A stretch of 64,000 bases of DNA from Candidatus Omnitrophota bacterium (GCA_029570205.1 JAKQSI010000096.1:70244-134243), one strand, 5' to 3'. Counted from the stretch's first letter, positions 43,556 through 52,229 are shown. Notes: generated by a model not told the origin, from the letters alone. Numbers and translations: made by a program.

Positions 43556-44950
43556 ATGAGAAGGTTTACTCTGACTTGTTTCGTCGCTCTTTTCTTTGTT
43601 ACGCTGGTCGTGCCGGCCGCCTTTTCTGACTATGTGGAGAGGCAACTCACTTTCGGCACCGATGTGAATCACTCGCTCGACAATAACCTCAACTGGTCTC
43701 CCGACTGTCAGTGGATTGCATACGACACGAGGGCGTTCGAGGGTGGAATCAACAACACGTTGACTTTGGAGAAAGTGAATATCAACACGAGAGACATCAT
43801 CGTCATATACAAAGCGCCGAATGCTCTTCCTCTTGACAAATTCGGCCCGGGTACTGCGGCGGTGAGTTTCTTCCCATTCGAAGATAAAGTGATTGCCATT
43901 CGTGGCATCAACGGTGTACAGTATGCAGGGACAGCCCGCTTTGGCGCAATGATCAGCCCCACGGACGGCAGTGTAGGCCCGGAGGGATATATCATCGCTG
44001 ATGCCCGCGATGTAACCCCGCCCTTTACGCCCGGTGCGCTTCGCGGTGGAACACACCGCCACGAGCCTACCGGAGACGGGAAGTTTGTCGGCTTTACCTA
44101 TAATGATCAGGTCATGGCCGGTCTGAGCAAGGACCTCCGAACAATCGGGATGACCAAACTGGGTATTCCAGTCAAAGTGGATACCGCACTTGGAAATCAG
44201 AACGGCGTGGGCTTCACAGTCCTGATCGTGAAAGTTAAACCCAAGGACGAGATCACTCCGGGAAGCGATGACATCTACCAAGGTTCCGAGGATTCCTGGG
44301 TTGGTGAGCGTGGCTATAAGAAGGCGGATGGCACCTGGCAGCGCGCGCGTGCCTTTATCGGAAAAACGCTCTCAAGCGCAGGGACGGAACTCACCGAGGT
44401 CTTTATTGCTGATGTCCCCGAGGACATTACGGTCGCCGGTCCGGACGGGCCTCTGCAGGGAACCGAGACAACCTTCCCAATGCCACCGGCGGGCACGGTA
44501 CAGCGGCGATTGACCCACAGTACCACAGGCTGTGGCGGGATTATCCGCTGCAGCCTGGATGGGTCCCGGATTGCATTCACGCGGGACAACCAGATTTGGT
44601 TGGTCTCCCCCCTGGGTGGCGAGCCGACCCAAGCTACCTCGATCCCGACCGGAGCCGCCAGACCATGGTGGGATCCATCCGGAAACTACCTCTATTGTGT
44701 CTCGGATAACTCGCTCTGGATGACAAATGTGAAGGTGGGCGACCCCAACTTCGGGCAGTCCGTAAGACTGACAGACCCGAATCTCTACCCCAACAATGCA
44801 CCTGACGCCACTTGCGTCTCCCCTGACGGCAATTGGGTTGCCTTCAACCGGCAATTTGACCGTGGAGACGGTGTGAAGGTCAAGCAGATCTTTATTACAC
44901 CCGGCGCCCGCCAGTTGTCGGAAGTGGTAGACTGGAGCCAGCTCAAGTAA
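43556..44950 (+). CDS. Secreted DUF3748 / TolB-like beta-propeller protein
   Basis: Start ATG 43556 follows AAGGAG, with a signal peptide (MRRFTLTCFVALFFVTLVVPAAFS). The 464-residue protein has TolB/WD40-like propeller repeats: ERQLTFGTDVNHSLDNNLNW then SPDCQWIAYDTR, CSLDGSRIAFTRDNQIWLVS, CVSPDGNWVAFNRQ. The opening block is characteristic of DUF3748 (YidR-like) proteins. The function is unknown; a periplasmic or extracellular binding role is likely. A strong intrinsic terminator follows. Confidence 0.82.
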   Translation: MRRFTLTCFVALFFVTLVVPAAFSDYVERQLTFGTDVNHSLDNNLNWSPDCQWIAYDTRAFEGGINNTLTLEKVNINTRDIIVIYKAPNALPLDKFGPGTAAVSFFPFEDKVIAIRGINGVQYAGTARFGAMISPTDGSVGPEGYIIADARDVTPPFTPGALRGGTHRHEPTGDGKFVGFTYNDQVMAGLSKDLRTIGMTKLGIPVKVDTALGNQNGVGFTVLIVKVKPKDEITPGSDDIYQGSEDSWVGERGYKKADGTWQRARAFIGKTLSSAGTELTEVFIADVPEDITVAGPDGPLQGTETTFPMPPAGTVQRRLTHSTTGCGGIIRCSLDGSRIAFTRDNQIWLVSPLGGEPTQATSIPTGAARPWWDPSGNYLYCVSDNSLWMTNVKVGDPNFGQSVRLTDPNLYPNNAPDATCVSPDGNWVAFNRQFDRGDGVKVKQIFITPGARQLSEVVDWSQLK

Positions 44951-44981
44951 GCGTATTCGCGCAAAATCTCGCTTGTCAACG

Positions 44982-45024
44982 GGGGAGTGAGTCCCGGTAA
45001 CGGCTCACTCCCCTTTCGTTTTTT
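44982..45024 (+). terminator. Intrinsic terminator after the DUF3748 gene
   Basis: GGGGAGTGAG (44982-44991) pairs with CTCACTCCCC (45004-45013) in a perfect 10-bp stem with a 12-nt loop, followed by TTTCGTTTTTT. This is the clearest Rho-independent terminator in the window. Confidence 0.88.
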
Positions 45025-45070
45025 CCCCCTTCACATAAACGAAAGGGAACTTTCCTTATCCGACTGACGG

Positions 45071-45405
45071 TCAGTAGAAGGGAGTGGGGCGCCTGCCGAA
45101 TCCGGGAAGCAACACAAAGGGGCGGAGCAGATTCAGATTCGCATACGCGCCAGCAAAAAGAGCCTGATACGGACAACCGCTCGCCATCGACACCACGATC
45201 CTTCGCACCGTCACGCGAATCCGAGCCCCCAGTTTGAACAATTTGAGTCGAATCGTCTGGCACACTGCGCCGTACACCCGCGCCGCTTTCTGTGTCCGCG
45301 CATACTGTTTCCTCGCCTTTCCTCCACTTCCCGCAACAGCAGCCTGCCTGCATCCGACGTGATCGTTCCTCCGTCAAACGAGGCCGGCACTTCCCGCTTC
45401 TCCAA
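45071..45405 (-). mobile_element. IS1380-family transposase remnant (large internal deletion)
   Basis: The 5' part (from 45405) reads EVPASFDGGTITSDAGRLLL followed by REVEER, the conserved start of IS1380 transposases. The 3' part, in another frame and ending at 45071, reads LKLFKLGARIRVTVRRIVVS then MASGCPYQALFA, the conserved C-terminus of the same family. The roughly 300 central residues, including the DDE catalytic core, are missing and the frame is shifted near 45250-45300. The element cannot transpose itself. Terminal repeats are discussed under the palindrome at 45448. Confidence 0.75.
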
Positions 45406-45447
45406 CGGTTAAAAATCGAATAACGTTCCTGTACACTCTGTTTTCAT

Positions 45448-45514
45448 AAGGTCACCTTCCTGGCATACGATAGGTTCTTACCGCAACTCTATTTATGCCA
45501 TAAAAGGTGACCTT
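45448..45514. repeat. 67-bp imperfect palindrome upstream of the IS1380 remnant
   Basis: AAGGTCACCTT at 45448-45458 is the exact reverse complement of AAGGTGACCTT at 45504-45514. The arms extend inward through TGGCATA (45460-45466) and TATGCCA (45494-45500), giving about 20-bp arms around a loop of about 26 nt. It lies 43 bp before the transposase start. It may be the IS end, an operator or a separate hairpin repeat. No equivalent arm is seen on the other side of the transposase. Confidence 0.6.
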
Positions 45515-45548
45515 TAAAAATGGCTACCGTGAGAAATCCGGGCTAATC

Positions 45549-46334
45549 TTATGAAACGGCTTTCCCCTCTCCCGGCGCACCCTGCAAACAGAACGGCAAT
45601 TCAAGATCATTGGCCTCCAGAAGATCTTTATCGTAAAGGATTTCACGGCTGGGACCGTCGGCTACAATGCCGCCCGCGTTCAGAAGAACACATCGCTCGC
45701 AAATCTCTAACGCAAAATCGAGATCGTGCGTCGCAAGGATCTGCGTTTTCGGGAACGCGCTCAGCCAGTTCAACAATCGACGGCGATGTTTCGGATCGAT
45801 ATTCGCGCTGGGTTCGTCCAGGGCGAGAATCTCCGGGTCCAGCACCAATACCGTCGCCAGCGCAACCCGCTTCTTCTCGCCGCCGGAAAGATGATACGCA
45901 GAGGAATCCTGATGCTGTTCCAACCCGACCTGGCACAGAGACCGATACACCCGCTCTAAAACCTCCTCCTTGCTGTACCCCAGGTTCATGGGACCGAACG
46001 CAATATCTTCAAACACAGTCGGGCAGAACAACTGGTCATCCGGGTCCTGAAAAACCAGCCCGACCAGAGACCGAATCTGCGGAAGGAAACCGTTGGAAAC
46101 ATCCATCCCGCAGATTCTCACTCGGCCTGTGCCGCGCAAAACCCCGTTCAGGTGCATAAGCAGCGTGGATTTCCCCGCGCCGTTCGGCCCGATCAGCGCA
46201 ACCCGTTCGCCCGGACGGATACGCAGGTTGATATGCCGCAACGCTTCAGGGCCATGCCCATACCGAAACAAAAGATCTTCGATATCGACCGCCCATTCAT
46301 ATTTCTCCGGATTCTGCACAGGACCGGACATCAT
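45549..46334 (-). CDS. cbiO: Energy-coupling factor transporter ATP-binding protein (cobalt/nickel)
   Basis: CbiO/NikO is the ATPase of the group I ECF metal transporter. The 261-residue protein has Walker A GPNGAGKST, Q-loop GLVFQDPDDQLF, signature LSGGEKKRVALA, Walker B ILALDEPSANIDP and H-loop ATHDLDF. The PDDQLF and ADGP features are typical of ECF ATPases. It is the last gene of the cbiM-(PDGLE)-cbiQ-cbiO cluster, 92 nt after cbiQ, and sits at the inner membrane cytoplasmic face. The IS1380 remnant lies just downstream. Confidence 0.92.
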   Translation of the reverse strand: MMSGPVQNPEKYEWAVDIEDLLFRYGHGPEALRHINLRIRPGERVALIGPNGAGKSTLLMHLNGVLRGTGRVRICGMDVSNGFLPQIRSLVGLVFQDPDDQLFCPTVFEDIAFGPMNLGYSKEEVLERVYRSLCQVGLEQHQDSSAYHLSGGEKKRVALATVLVLDPEILALDEPSANIDPKHRRRLLNWLSAFPKTQILATHDLDFALEICERCVLLNAGGIVADGPSREILYDKDLLEANDLELPFCLQGAPGEGKAVS

Positions 46335-46426
46335 TCCTCACTGTCTTGCCGGGAGTTCGTATTCTGACCTGAGCAAGCCGATTCCAGCCTTCAGCCACCC
46401 GGCAGAGAAAAGATTTCTCCCCTCAT

Positions 46427-47203
46427 CTAGCGCAGCCAGGCGACAAGCCGACCTGTGATGCACACGGCGATCACGGTGACGGTCAACGCCACGTCGCTTG
46501 CCCGAAGCTCCGGTGTGTCCAACGTGCGGATCGTTCCCAGGAAACCGCGCGAACACATAGCCTGGTAGATCCGCTCGCCCCGCTCAAATGCGCGGATAAA
46601 CAACACCCCAATAATGCCGCTAAGCCCCCGCCACAAAAGAATGCGACGAGGATAGGGACATCGCGACCGCAACGCCAGCATCATACGCTCCCGTTCATCG
46701 GTCAATACAAACAGGTAGCGATACATGAATCCCAGGATGTTTACCAGTAGTCGCGGGACCCGCAGCGATTCAAGACCTCGCAGGAAGCCGACAAATGGTG
46801 TGGTCGCATTCAGCAGCACCATGGCAAGAATCGCAATCGTGCCTTTGCACAGCACATTCAAAAAAACATCCACACCCTCTCGTGTGACAGCTCCGGTCCA
46901 CGGCCCCAGTTGCCATTTCCACAGCGGTGTACCCTCTTTGAAAAACGGCACAAAAACAATCAGCGCCAGAAGAAACGGTTCCACCTTCAGCACCTTCTCC
47001 ACCAGGTGAAGGACCGGCACACGGGAAAAGAACATGGCGAGAACCAGCAGGGGAAGAACAAACAGGAAGTCCAGATATCGGCCCGGCGGTGTCGATGCCG
47101 CAAAACAAACGATAGCCAGGACCATAATGATCTTGGCCCGAGGCTCCAGACGATGAAGAGGGCTGTCCCCCCGGCTATGGTGATCCAGAAACTCGTGTTT
47201 CAT
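46427..47203 (-). CDS. cbiQ: ECF transporter transmembrane component CbiQ/NikQ
   Basis: The 258-residue protein has the CbiQ pattern. It opens DHHSRGDSPLHRLEPRAKII, then hydrophobic helices (IMVLAIVCFAASTP, FLFVLPLLVLAMFF, FLLALIVFVPFF). The coupling-helix motif MMLALRSR and a late FERGERIYQAMCSRGF, both ATPase-contacting, are present. ATG 47203 overlaps the upstream TGA (ATGA), so it is translationally coupled to the PDGLE gene. It transmits ATP hydrolysis to the substrate component CbiM. Confidence 0.92.
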   Translation of the reverse strand: MKHEFLDHHSRGDSPLHRLEPRAKIIMVLAIVCFAASTPPGRYLDFLFVLPLLVLAMFFSRVPVLHLVEKVLKVEPFLLALIVFVPFFKEGTPLWKWQLGPWTGAVTREGVDVFLNVLCKGTIAILAMVLLNATTPFVGFLRGLESLRVPRLLVNILGFMYRYLFVLTDERERMMLALRSRCPYPRRILLWRGLSGIIGVLFIRAFERGERIYQAMCSRGFLGTIRTLDTPELRASDVALTVTVIAVCITGRLVAWLR

Positions 47204-47514
47204 GTGCCGGATTGATTCGGAACGCGGTCTCGACGTGACGCCAGGAGCCTGGCCAGTCCGAATCCGCCGAAATAGAGAATCAATGTCCCGAGACCACCGG
47301 CAATTGCAGTCGAGAACGATTTGTTCTCAACACCGGGGATGGTGTAGTCCGGGAACACCTCCGGTGCAACCGATTTCTCCGCCGCTTTACCGACAAACTG
47401 ATGATCCTCCGCCACTCGCTCCAGTCCATCCGGACTGGAGGATGCAAACGGAGACAAAACAATTGCCACAAACAACGCAAGGCCAAGTCCGGTCAGAATC
47501 TCTTTCCTGGTCAT
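47200..47514 (-). CDS. PDGLE-domain accessory subunit (CbiN/NikN-like)
   Basis: The 104-residue membrane protein has an N-terminal helix (LTGLGLALFVAIVLSPFAS), the eponymous SPDGLERVAEDH motif, a periplasmic segment with VFPDYTIPG and a C-terminal helix (IAGGLGTLILYFGGFGLA). PDGLE proteins replace or are fused as CbiN/NikN accessory subunits of cobalt or nickel ECF transporters. ATGA overlaps join it to both cbiM upstream and cbiQ downstream, fixing it within the transporter. Confidence 0.9.
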   Translation of the reverse strand: MTRKEILTGLGLALFVAIVLSPFASSSPDGLERVAEDHQFVGKAAEKSVAPEVFPDYTIPGVENKSFSTAIAGGLGTLILYFGGFGLARLLASRRDRVPNQSGT

Positions 47515-48143
47515 GACGTTGCCTCCGCACGTGTGGTGATCAAATCCGGTCGGACCGCGTTCACGTATCCCAACACAACGCAGGTAATAATCGCCTCCCC
47601 GATTCCGATCACTGCATGCCAGCCCAGCATGGCCTTGATTGCCAAGCCCATCGGAACCGTGCCGGAAATTCCCAGCTCCACGGCACACATTCCCGAAGCC
47701 AGCTCCACCGAAACCCAAGCCGCCAGCGCAGCAGCGGGAATGTGCCCGATCCCCCTGCTCAGAGGCTTGTAAATCCAGAATGGGACGACTGTCCCGATGA
47801 GGGCCATGTTGAATATATTCGCTCCCAACACCAGAACCCCGCCATCCTGAAACAGAAAGCACTGGACGATCAGCACCAGTGCGATGACCAGCGCCCCCGC
47901 CCACGGGCCAAGCAGGATAGCCGCCAAGACACCGCCCAACAGATGGCCCGATGTGCCCCCGGCGACCGGGAAATTGATCATCTGCGCCGCAAAAATAAAT
48001 GCGGAGGTGATCCCCATCAATGGAATTGTGCGCTCGCCCAATGCGGCCTGGCTGCGGGATACGGACATCCAAAGCCCGGCCACCGCCGCCAAACCTGTTA
48101 CGGCACAAACCGGCACGTTGAGAAAACCGTCAGGAATGTGCAT
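47511..48143 (-). CDS. cbiM: ECF transporter substrate-binding membrane component CbiM/NikM
   Basis: CbiM binds Co2+ or Ni2+ through its N-terminus, and this protein begins MHIPDGFLNVPVC with the conserved His2. The family motifs FPVAGGTSGHLLGG and GANIFNMALIG are present among six or seven membrane helices in 210 residues. GGGAGA precedes the ATG. Cobalt and nickel cannot be distinguished from sequence alone. Nickel is attractive because LarA is encoded in the same window, and no cobalamin riboswitch is seen upstream. The 238-bp leader contains an R2 repeat. Confidence 0.93.
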   Translation of the reverse strand: MHIPDGFLNVPVCAVTGLAAVAGLWMSVSRSQAALGERTIPLMGITSAFIFAAQMINFPVAGGTSGHLLGGVLAAILLGPWAGALVIALVLIVQCFLFQDGGVLVLGANIFNMALIGTVVPFWIYKPLSRGIGHIPAAALAAWVSVELASGMCAVELGISGTVPMGLAIKAMLGWHAVIGIGEAIITCVVLGYVNAVRPDLITTRAEATS

Positions 48144-48306
48144 GTGCTGTCTCCCATCGGATGTCTTAGTCTTTCCCGATTTACCGACATACTATCTCAA
48201 TTTTCGTGGCACGGCAAGACCCTGTCTCCAAAATGCCCACCTATCGCCGCACCGCCCCGCCCCGGTTAGCCTCCCCTCTTTGACCACCGCTTTACCCGCA
48301 GTATCC

Positions 48307-48343
48307 CTCCCCCAAAGATCAGGAGAGACCAAGTGGGGGTTGA
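48307..48343 (+). repeat. Dispersed repeat, family R2, copy upstream of cbiM
   Basis: CTCCCCCAAAGATCAGGAGA followed by a GTGGGGGTTGA tail matches the inverted pair at 8124-8276 (same hairpin, same distal G-tract and TTGA end). It lies between the divergent-facing 3' end of the coiled-coil gene and the cbiM leader. Confidence 0.65.
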
Positions 48344-48381
48344 TCTGCTTCTCTCCCCCCAAACAGTTCTCAACAAACCGG

Positions 48382-49461
48382 TTATTTTTTTCCCCCTTCT
48401 TCCTTCAACCGCTCCGCGATCACCATTCTCCCCGCCTGTTTGTCGCCTTTGTCGGACGGTTCTCCGCTTTTCTTAATCTGTTCCTTGCCGGCTTGTGCGT
48501 GGGTGATCGCCGCCTTCCGAATGCTGTCGTCTTTGAAGACCTCGGTTTCGATCCATCGGCAAACCTTGTCGACTTCGCTGATGGTCTTAACCAGAACTTT
48601 GACTTCCAGGGTCAATTTCTGAAGTTCCTGCTGATATTTCAGGAATTTCTGTGCGCTTTCGGAATGATCCAGTGTGGCGAGTTGTTGTTGCAGGTCTTCC
48701 CCATTGCCCTGCAATGTGGTTTGTATCTCCTGCAAAACCTTCCGCACCACCGTGTCGCGCATTTCGGTGAGTTGCTGTTGGATTTTCAGGACCCGGCTTT
48801 TGCTTTTCTGAAGATCGAGGCGATGATAGTACGAGGCATAAGTCAGCGGTTCCAACGCCCGGCTGTGGAGAAGGTATAGTTTCTTGTCCCGTTCCAGTTC
48901 TTTAGCCAAAGCGACAGCCTGTTCCATTTGACCATCGCGCTTGAATCGAATCATCCTCGCCATCTTACTTTCGTAAGCGGCGAAAATCGGCTCGGCATTC
49001 TTCCGCTGGGTTAATTCATTCTCTACCTGGACCAGGGCGGAGATGTTTTCCTCCGCTTCATTGAAGCGTCGCCGAAGGTTCATGGTCATCGACTCGGCTT
49101 CTTTGTCGCTGATTGACTCGTCTTTGACTCGTTCCGTGAGGGACTGCACCGCGAAGAAAAACAACATCCGCAGTTCTTCTGCGACGGCACGGCCGCCGCC
49201 ATACAGCGCCTTTTCCAGGTTCCTTCTCAGCGCATCCTGGGCGGCGTCTTCTCCTTCTTTTTCCTGAAGAATCTTCGCCGCTTCGTCGGTGGTAAGTAAA
49301 AGGACTTTCCCCTCGTGGAACACACGGACAAGCCCATTCTGGGATACCTTTTTCTTCCGAACTGCCTCCCTGCTTTCCTGGTCCCAGGACTGACGCTGTT
49401 TCTCAAAAGCAGTTATATTCTCCGACTGACCAAAAATCTGACCGATATCGACGGATGCCAT
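48382..49461 (-). CDS. Coiled-coil protein, paralogue of the 23710-24864 product
   Basis: I start at ATG 49461, which gives 359 residues and an N-terminus aligned with the paralogue; AAGGGG/GGAGG lies upstream. It shares collinear blocks with the product of 23710-24864: GLVRVFHEGKVLLLTTDEA near 43-61, NAEPIFAAYESKMARM at 155-170, SRALEP at 200-205 and SYYHRLDLQKSKSRVL. The rest is long amphipathic helix. No signal peptide or membrane segment is present. It is the gene upstream of the Co/Ni transporter on the opposite side of a repeat, not obviously in its operon. Function unknown. Confidence 0.75.
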   Translation of the reverse strand: MASVDIGQIFGQSENITAFEKQRQSWDQESREAVRKKKVSQNGLVRVFHEGKVLLLTTDEAAKILQEKEGEDAAQDALRRNLEKALYGGGRAVAEELRMLFFFAVQSLTERVKDESISDKEAESMTMNLRRRFNEAEENISALVQVENELTQRKNAEPIFAAYESKMARMIRFKRDGQMEQAVALAKELERDKKLYLLHSRALEPLTYASYYHRLDLQKSKSRVLKIQQQLTEMRDTVVRKVLQEIQTTLQGNGEDLQQQLATLDHSESAQKFLKYQQELQKLTLEVKVLVKTISEVDKVCRWIETEVFKDDSIRKAAITHAQAGKEQIKKSGEPSDKGDKQAGRMVIAERLKEEGGKK

Positions 49462-49748
49462 GGCCCCTTCTACCTCCCTGAATAAGATGGGATCTCCGCA
49501 ATCGCGGAAGAAAGAAATCCCACTGGGGTTCATATTCCAGAATCCGGCACATGATTCTTCCGTAGAATGGCCCGCGCGGAAGAAATTCACGATATATTGG
49601 ACTCAATTTTCTTTTCTGTAAAGTAAGCGAGCGTAACGAGGACCGGTTGTTTTTCAATCCTTTCTCGATCATCCCGCCTGTCTATTCAATCCATCTTTCA
49701 GGGGGTAATTTACTTTCGCATCTCAGATTGTGAGTACGAGGTTTCCCG

Positions 49749-51062
49749 ATGAGTTCCAAATGTAATCGCCGTAAATTCGTTCAATTGGGGATGGCCGCCG
49801 GAGTCGCGGCTGCTGTCCAGGGTATGTCGGTCGCGTCCGCCGAGGAGAAACCGGTTCGAATCGGTGTGATCGGCGTGGGAAATCGTGGAACGCACCTGCT
49901 GAATGTCTGCCTGAAGGAACCGGGCATTGAAGTGGCGGGCATTTGTGATATCCGCCGCGATGCCATGCGACGAGGCATCGACCTGGTGGACCAGGCAGGT
50001 CAGAAACGTCCGGCGGGCTATTACTACGACCAATTCGATTACCGCCGGATGCTGACACGGGACGATATCGAGGCAGTTGTGATTGCGACACCTATGCAGT
50101 GGCACGCCGCCATGGCCGTGGATGCGCTCAAGGCCGGGAAGCATGTCCTCAGTGAAGTGTCGGCGACCATCACGCTGGAGGAATGCTGGAACCTGGTCCA
50201 TGCCGCCGAGGAGACGGACCGTATCTACATGCTTTCGGAGAATTGCTGCTATTACCGCTCCAACATGGCGGTTCTGAATATGGTGTCCCAAGGGATTTTC
50301 GGCGATTTCACTTACGCGGAATGTGGCTATGTACACGATTGCCGATACCTGGATTTTACGCCCGATGGGAAATTGACCTGGCGCGGGGAACTGGCCCGCG
50401 ATTATATCGGAAATCTCTATCCGACCCATGCAATCGGACCCGTGGCGACCTGGCTGGGAATTAACCGGGGGGACCGATTTGAATCGCTGGTTTCTTTCAC
50501 AACTCGCCAGGCAGGGCGAACCGTCAACGCCATCAAGAAATTCGGAAAGGACCATCCCGCGGCCCAGACTCCATTCTCCGTGGGTGATTCCACCACAACG
50601 CTCATCCGAACCGCAAAAGGCGCAATGATCGACCTCCGGTACGACACGGCCTCTGCTCACCCGGTACTCAACACAACCTACTACGGCTTGCAGGGAACAA
50701 CCGCCTCCTATGACGATCGTGACAATGTGCAGCGGATCTGGATCGACGGACGGTCCGAAGGGGAAAAATGGGACAGTCTCGAAACCCATTTGACAGAGTT
50801 CGAGCATCCGCTCTGGCAGCGATTGCGCGAACAGGCCGAGGGCAGCGGACACAGCGGCGGTGACTTCTTTGTGGTTCACGAATTCTTCGACACAATCCGA
50901 ACCGGACGACCATCCCCCATCGACGTGTATGACGCCGCAACCTGGAGCACCGTAATCGGTCTCTCCGCGAAATCCATCCGGGAAGGCGGCCGGCCGCAGG
51001 AATTCCCGGACTTCACGGGAGGCACTTGGGAAACCCGCAAAAGAACTCTCTTGATGGGATAA
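49749..51062 (+). CDS. TAT-exported Gfo/Idh/MocA oxidoreductase (GH109-like)
   Basis: The 437-residue protein begins with a twin-arginine signal (CNRRKFVQLGMAAGVAAAV, cleavage near ASA). A Rossmann NAD-binding motif IGVIGVGNRGTHLL follows, then VVIATPMQWHAAMAVDALKA and KHVLSEV in place of the usual EKP. The segment SENCCYYRSNMAVLNMVSQG, then GYVHDCR, and the later HEFFD resemble GH109 glycosidases, which use NAD for retro-aldol-type glycoside cleavage. It may be an exported sugar oxidoreductase or a GH109-type glycosidase. A GAGG sits 7 nt before the ATG. It is followed by a thioredoxin-like gene. Confidence 0.88.
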   Translation: MSSKCNRRKFVQLGMAAGVAAAVQGMSVASAEEKPVRIGVIGVGNRGTHLLNVCLKEPGIEVAGICDIRRDAMRRGIDLVDQAGQKRPAGYYYDQFDYRRMLTRDDIEAVVIATPMQWHAAMAVDALKAGKHVLSEVSATITLEECWNLVHAAEETDRIYMLSENCCYYRSNMAVLNMVSQGIFGDFTYAECGYVHDCRYLDFTPDGKLTWRGELARDYIGNLYPTHAIGPVATWLGINRGDRFESLVSFTTRQAGRTVNAIKKFGKDHPAAQTPFSVGDSTTTLIRTAKGAMIDLRYDTASAHPVLNTTYYGLQGTTASYDDRDNVQRIWIDGRSEGEKWDSLETHLTEFEHPLWQRLREQAEGSGHSGGDFFVVHEFFDTIRTGRPSPIDVYDAATWSTVIGLSAKSIREGGRPQEFPDFTGGTWETRKRTLLMG

Positions 51063-51119
51063 GGCGTGCGGTTATACATCCTTACTGTTCCCGCTTTCCA
51101 CTAATTCGGCATGATAACG

Positions 51120-51147
51120 TTTGGTCTGCCGGATTGACTGCTATAAT
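51120..51147 (+). promoter_or_regulatory. Weak candidate promoter before the thioredoxin-fold gene
   Basis: TTTGGT at 51120-51125 and TATAAT at 51142-51147 are 16 nt apart, ending 19 bp before the ATG at 51166. The -10 is perfect but the -35 is poor. Confidence 0.3.
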
Positions 51148-51165
51148 AATACACAGATAGCGATC

Positions 51166-52047
51166 ATGAAACACACGAAGATATACGCAATCTGGCTCGC
51201 ATTTCTTTTCATCGGTCCTGGCGCGCTGCCCGGCTCCGCCAAGAAAATCGAACAGCTGGGTATGACCTGGTACACCAAACTGGAGGAAGGGCTGGCAGTC
51301 GCCCAGAAAGAAAAGAAGCCGATTTTCGTCGACTTCTGGGACATCCATTCAACCGCGTACAAACAGCAATTCGAGGAAACCTATAAAGATACCCGCATCA
51401 TGGCGATGTTCCCGAAATTCGTTCTCGTAACGCTGAATATCCTGGTGGAGAACGAGACAGCGAACCGATTCCGTGTCCGCCAGGTTCCGGAAATCCTCTT
51501 TCTGAACCCCGAGGGGAAAGAGCTGGGCCGTCATCGCGCCAGCCAGCATGTGACTCCTGAGATGCTCCTTGAACGGATGGAAAGCGTTCTTGGCGACCTG
51601 GAGGCTTTCGAGAAGCTGAAACAGCAAATTAAAGACGAACCGACGAATTACAAGGCCATGCTCAAAATGGCCCAAACCCTGGAAAGATGGCTCCAGGAGG
51701 AGGAGGCCATCCCCCTGTATGAGAAACTCAGCCACACTGAAGAGGCAGGCCAGGAGATCCGGGACCTCGCCAATGAGGGGTTATTTCGATCCCTTCTGGC
51801 GTATGGAAACCGCTTGGGCCTGCACGGCGATACCGAGACGGCCATCGAAACTCTGCGAAAAGCGCTGGAACTGTTCCCCCAACATGAACGCACCAATGAG
51901 GTGCTGTTCATCCTTGGACAATACTTGATCGACGCCGGGAAGAAGGACGAGGCGATCAAAGTCTTTGAACAACTGAAGGCAAACTCCAAGGGAGAGGATC
52001 GGAAGAAAGCAGAGACGATACTGTCCGCTCTGAAGAAAACCCAATAA
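51166..52047 (+). CDS. Exported thioredoxin-fold/TPR protein lacking the CxxC motif
   Basis: Start ATG 51166 gives a signal peptide (MKHTKIYAIWLAFLFIGPGA). Residues about 30-145 are a thioredoxin-7-like fold (KKPIFVDFWDIHSTAYKQQF, RVRQVPEILFLNPEGKELG) with the cis-Pro in RQVPEI. The active-site position reads DIHST with no cysteine, so it cannot be a disulfide oxidoreductase. Residues about 150-290 carry TPR-like helices. Redox-dead thioredoxin-TPR proteins such as YbbN/CnoX act as chaperones or scaffolds; this one is predicted periplasmic. Its position after the TAT oxidoreductase may be coincidental. Confidence 0.8.
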   Translation: MKHTKIYAIWLAFLFIGPGALPGSAKKIEQLGMTWYTKLEEGLAVAQKEKKPIFVDFWDIHSTAYKQQFEETYKDTRIMAMFPKFVLVTLNILVENETANRFRVRQVPEILFLNPEGKELGRHRASQHVTPEMLLERMESVLGDLEAFEKLKQQIKDEPTNYKAMLKMAQTLERWLQEEEAIPLYEKLSHTEEAGQEIRDLANEGLFRSLLAYGNRLGLHGDTETAIETLRKALELFPQHERTNEVLFILGQYLIDAGKKDEAIKVFEQLKANSKGEDRKKAETILSALKKTQ

Positions 52048-52229
52048 TTCCGCGCACAGGCTGTGAAGTCTGAACCTTGATTTGCTTGATTTCGGGATTA
52101 TCCTGATTGTTCTTCATCCTGCCGATCCTTCAATCCTGCGGATCGCGGTTCAAACTTCTTCGCCCCGCACGCACTTCCAAAGTCCCATGCCATTATCGGA
52201 TCTTTTTTGCATTTCCGCGAAAAAACATC

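Noticed and set aside
47200-48108. 302-codon frame covering cbiM and the PDGLE gene
   Set aside because: It shares the PDGLE frame but runs out of frame through cbiM; the ATGA overlap at 47511-47514 defines the true start.
48144-48381. Cobalamin or NiCo riboswitch upstream of cbiM
   Set aside because: No B12-box-like or NiCo-type conserved segments found on the cbiM strand; the leader mainly holds an R2 repeat.
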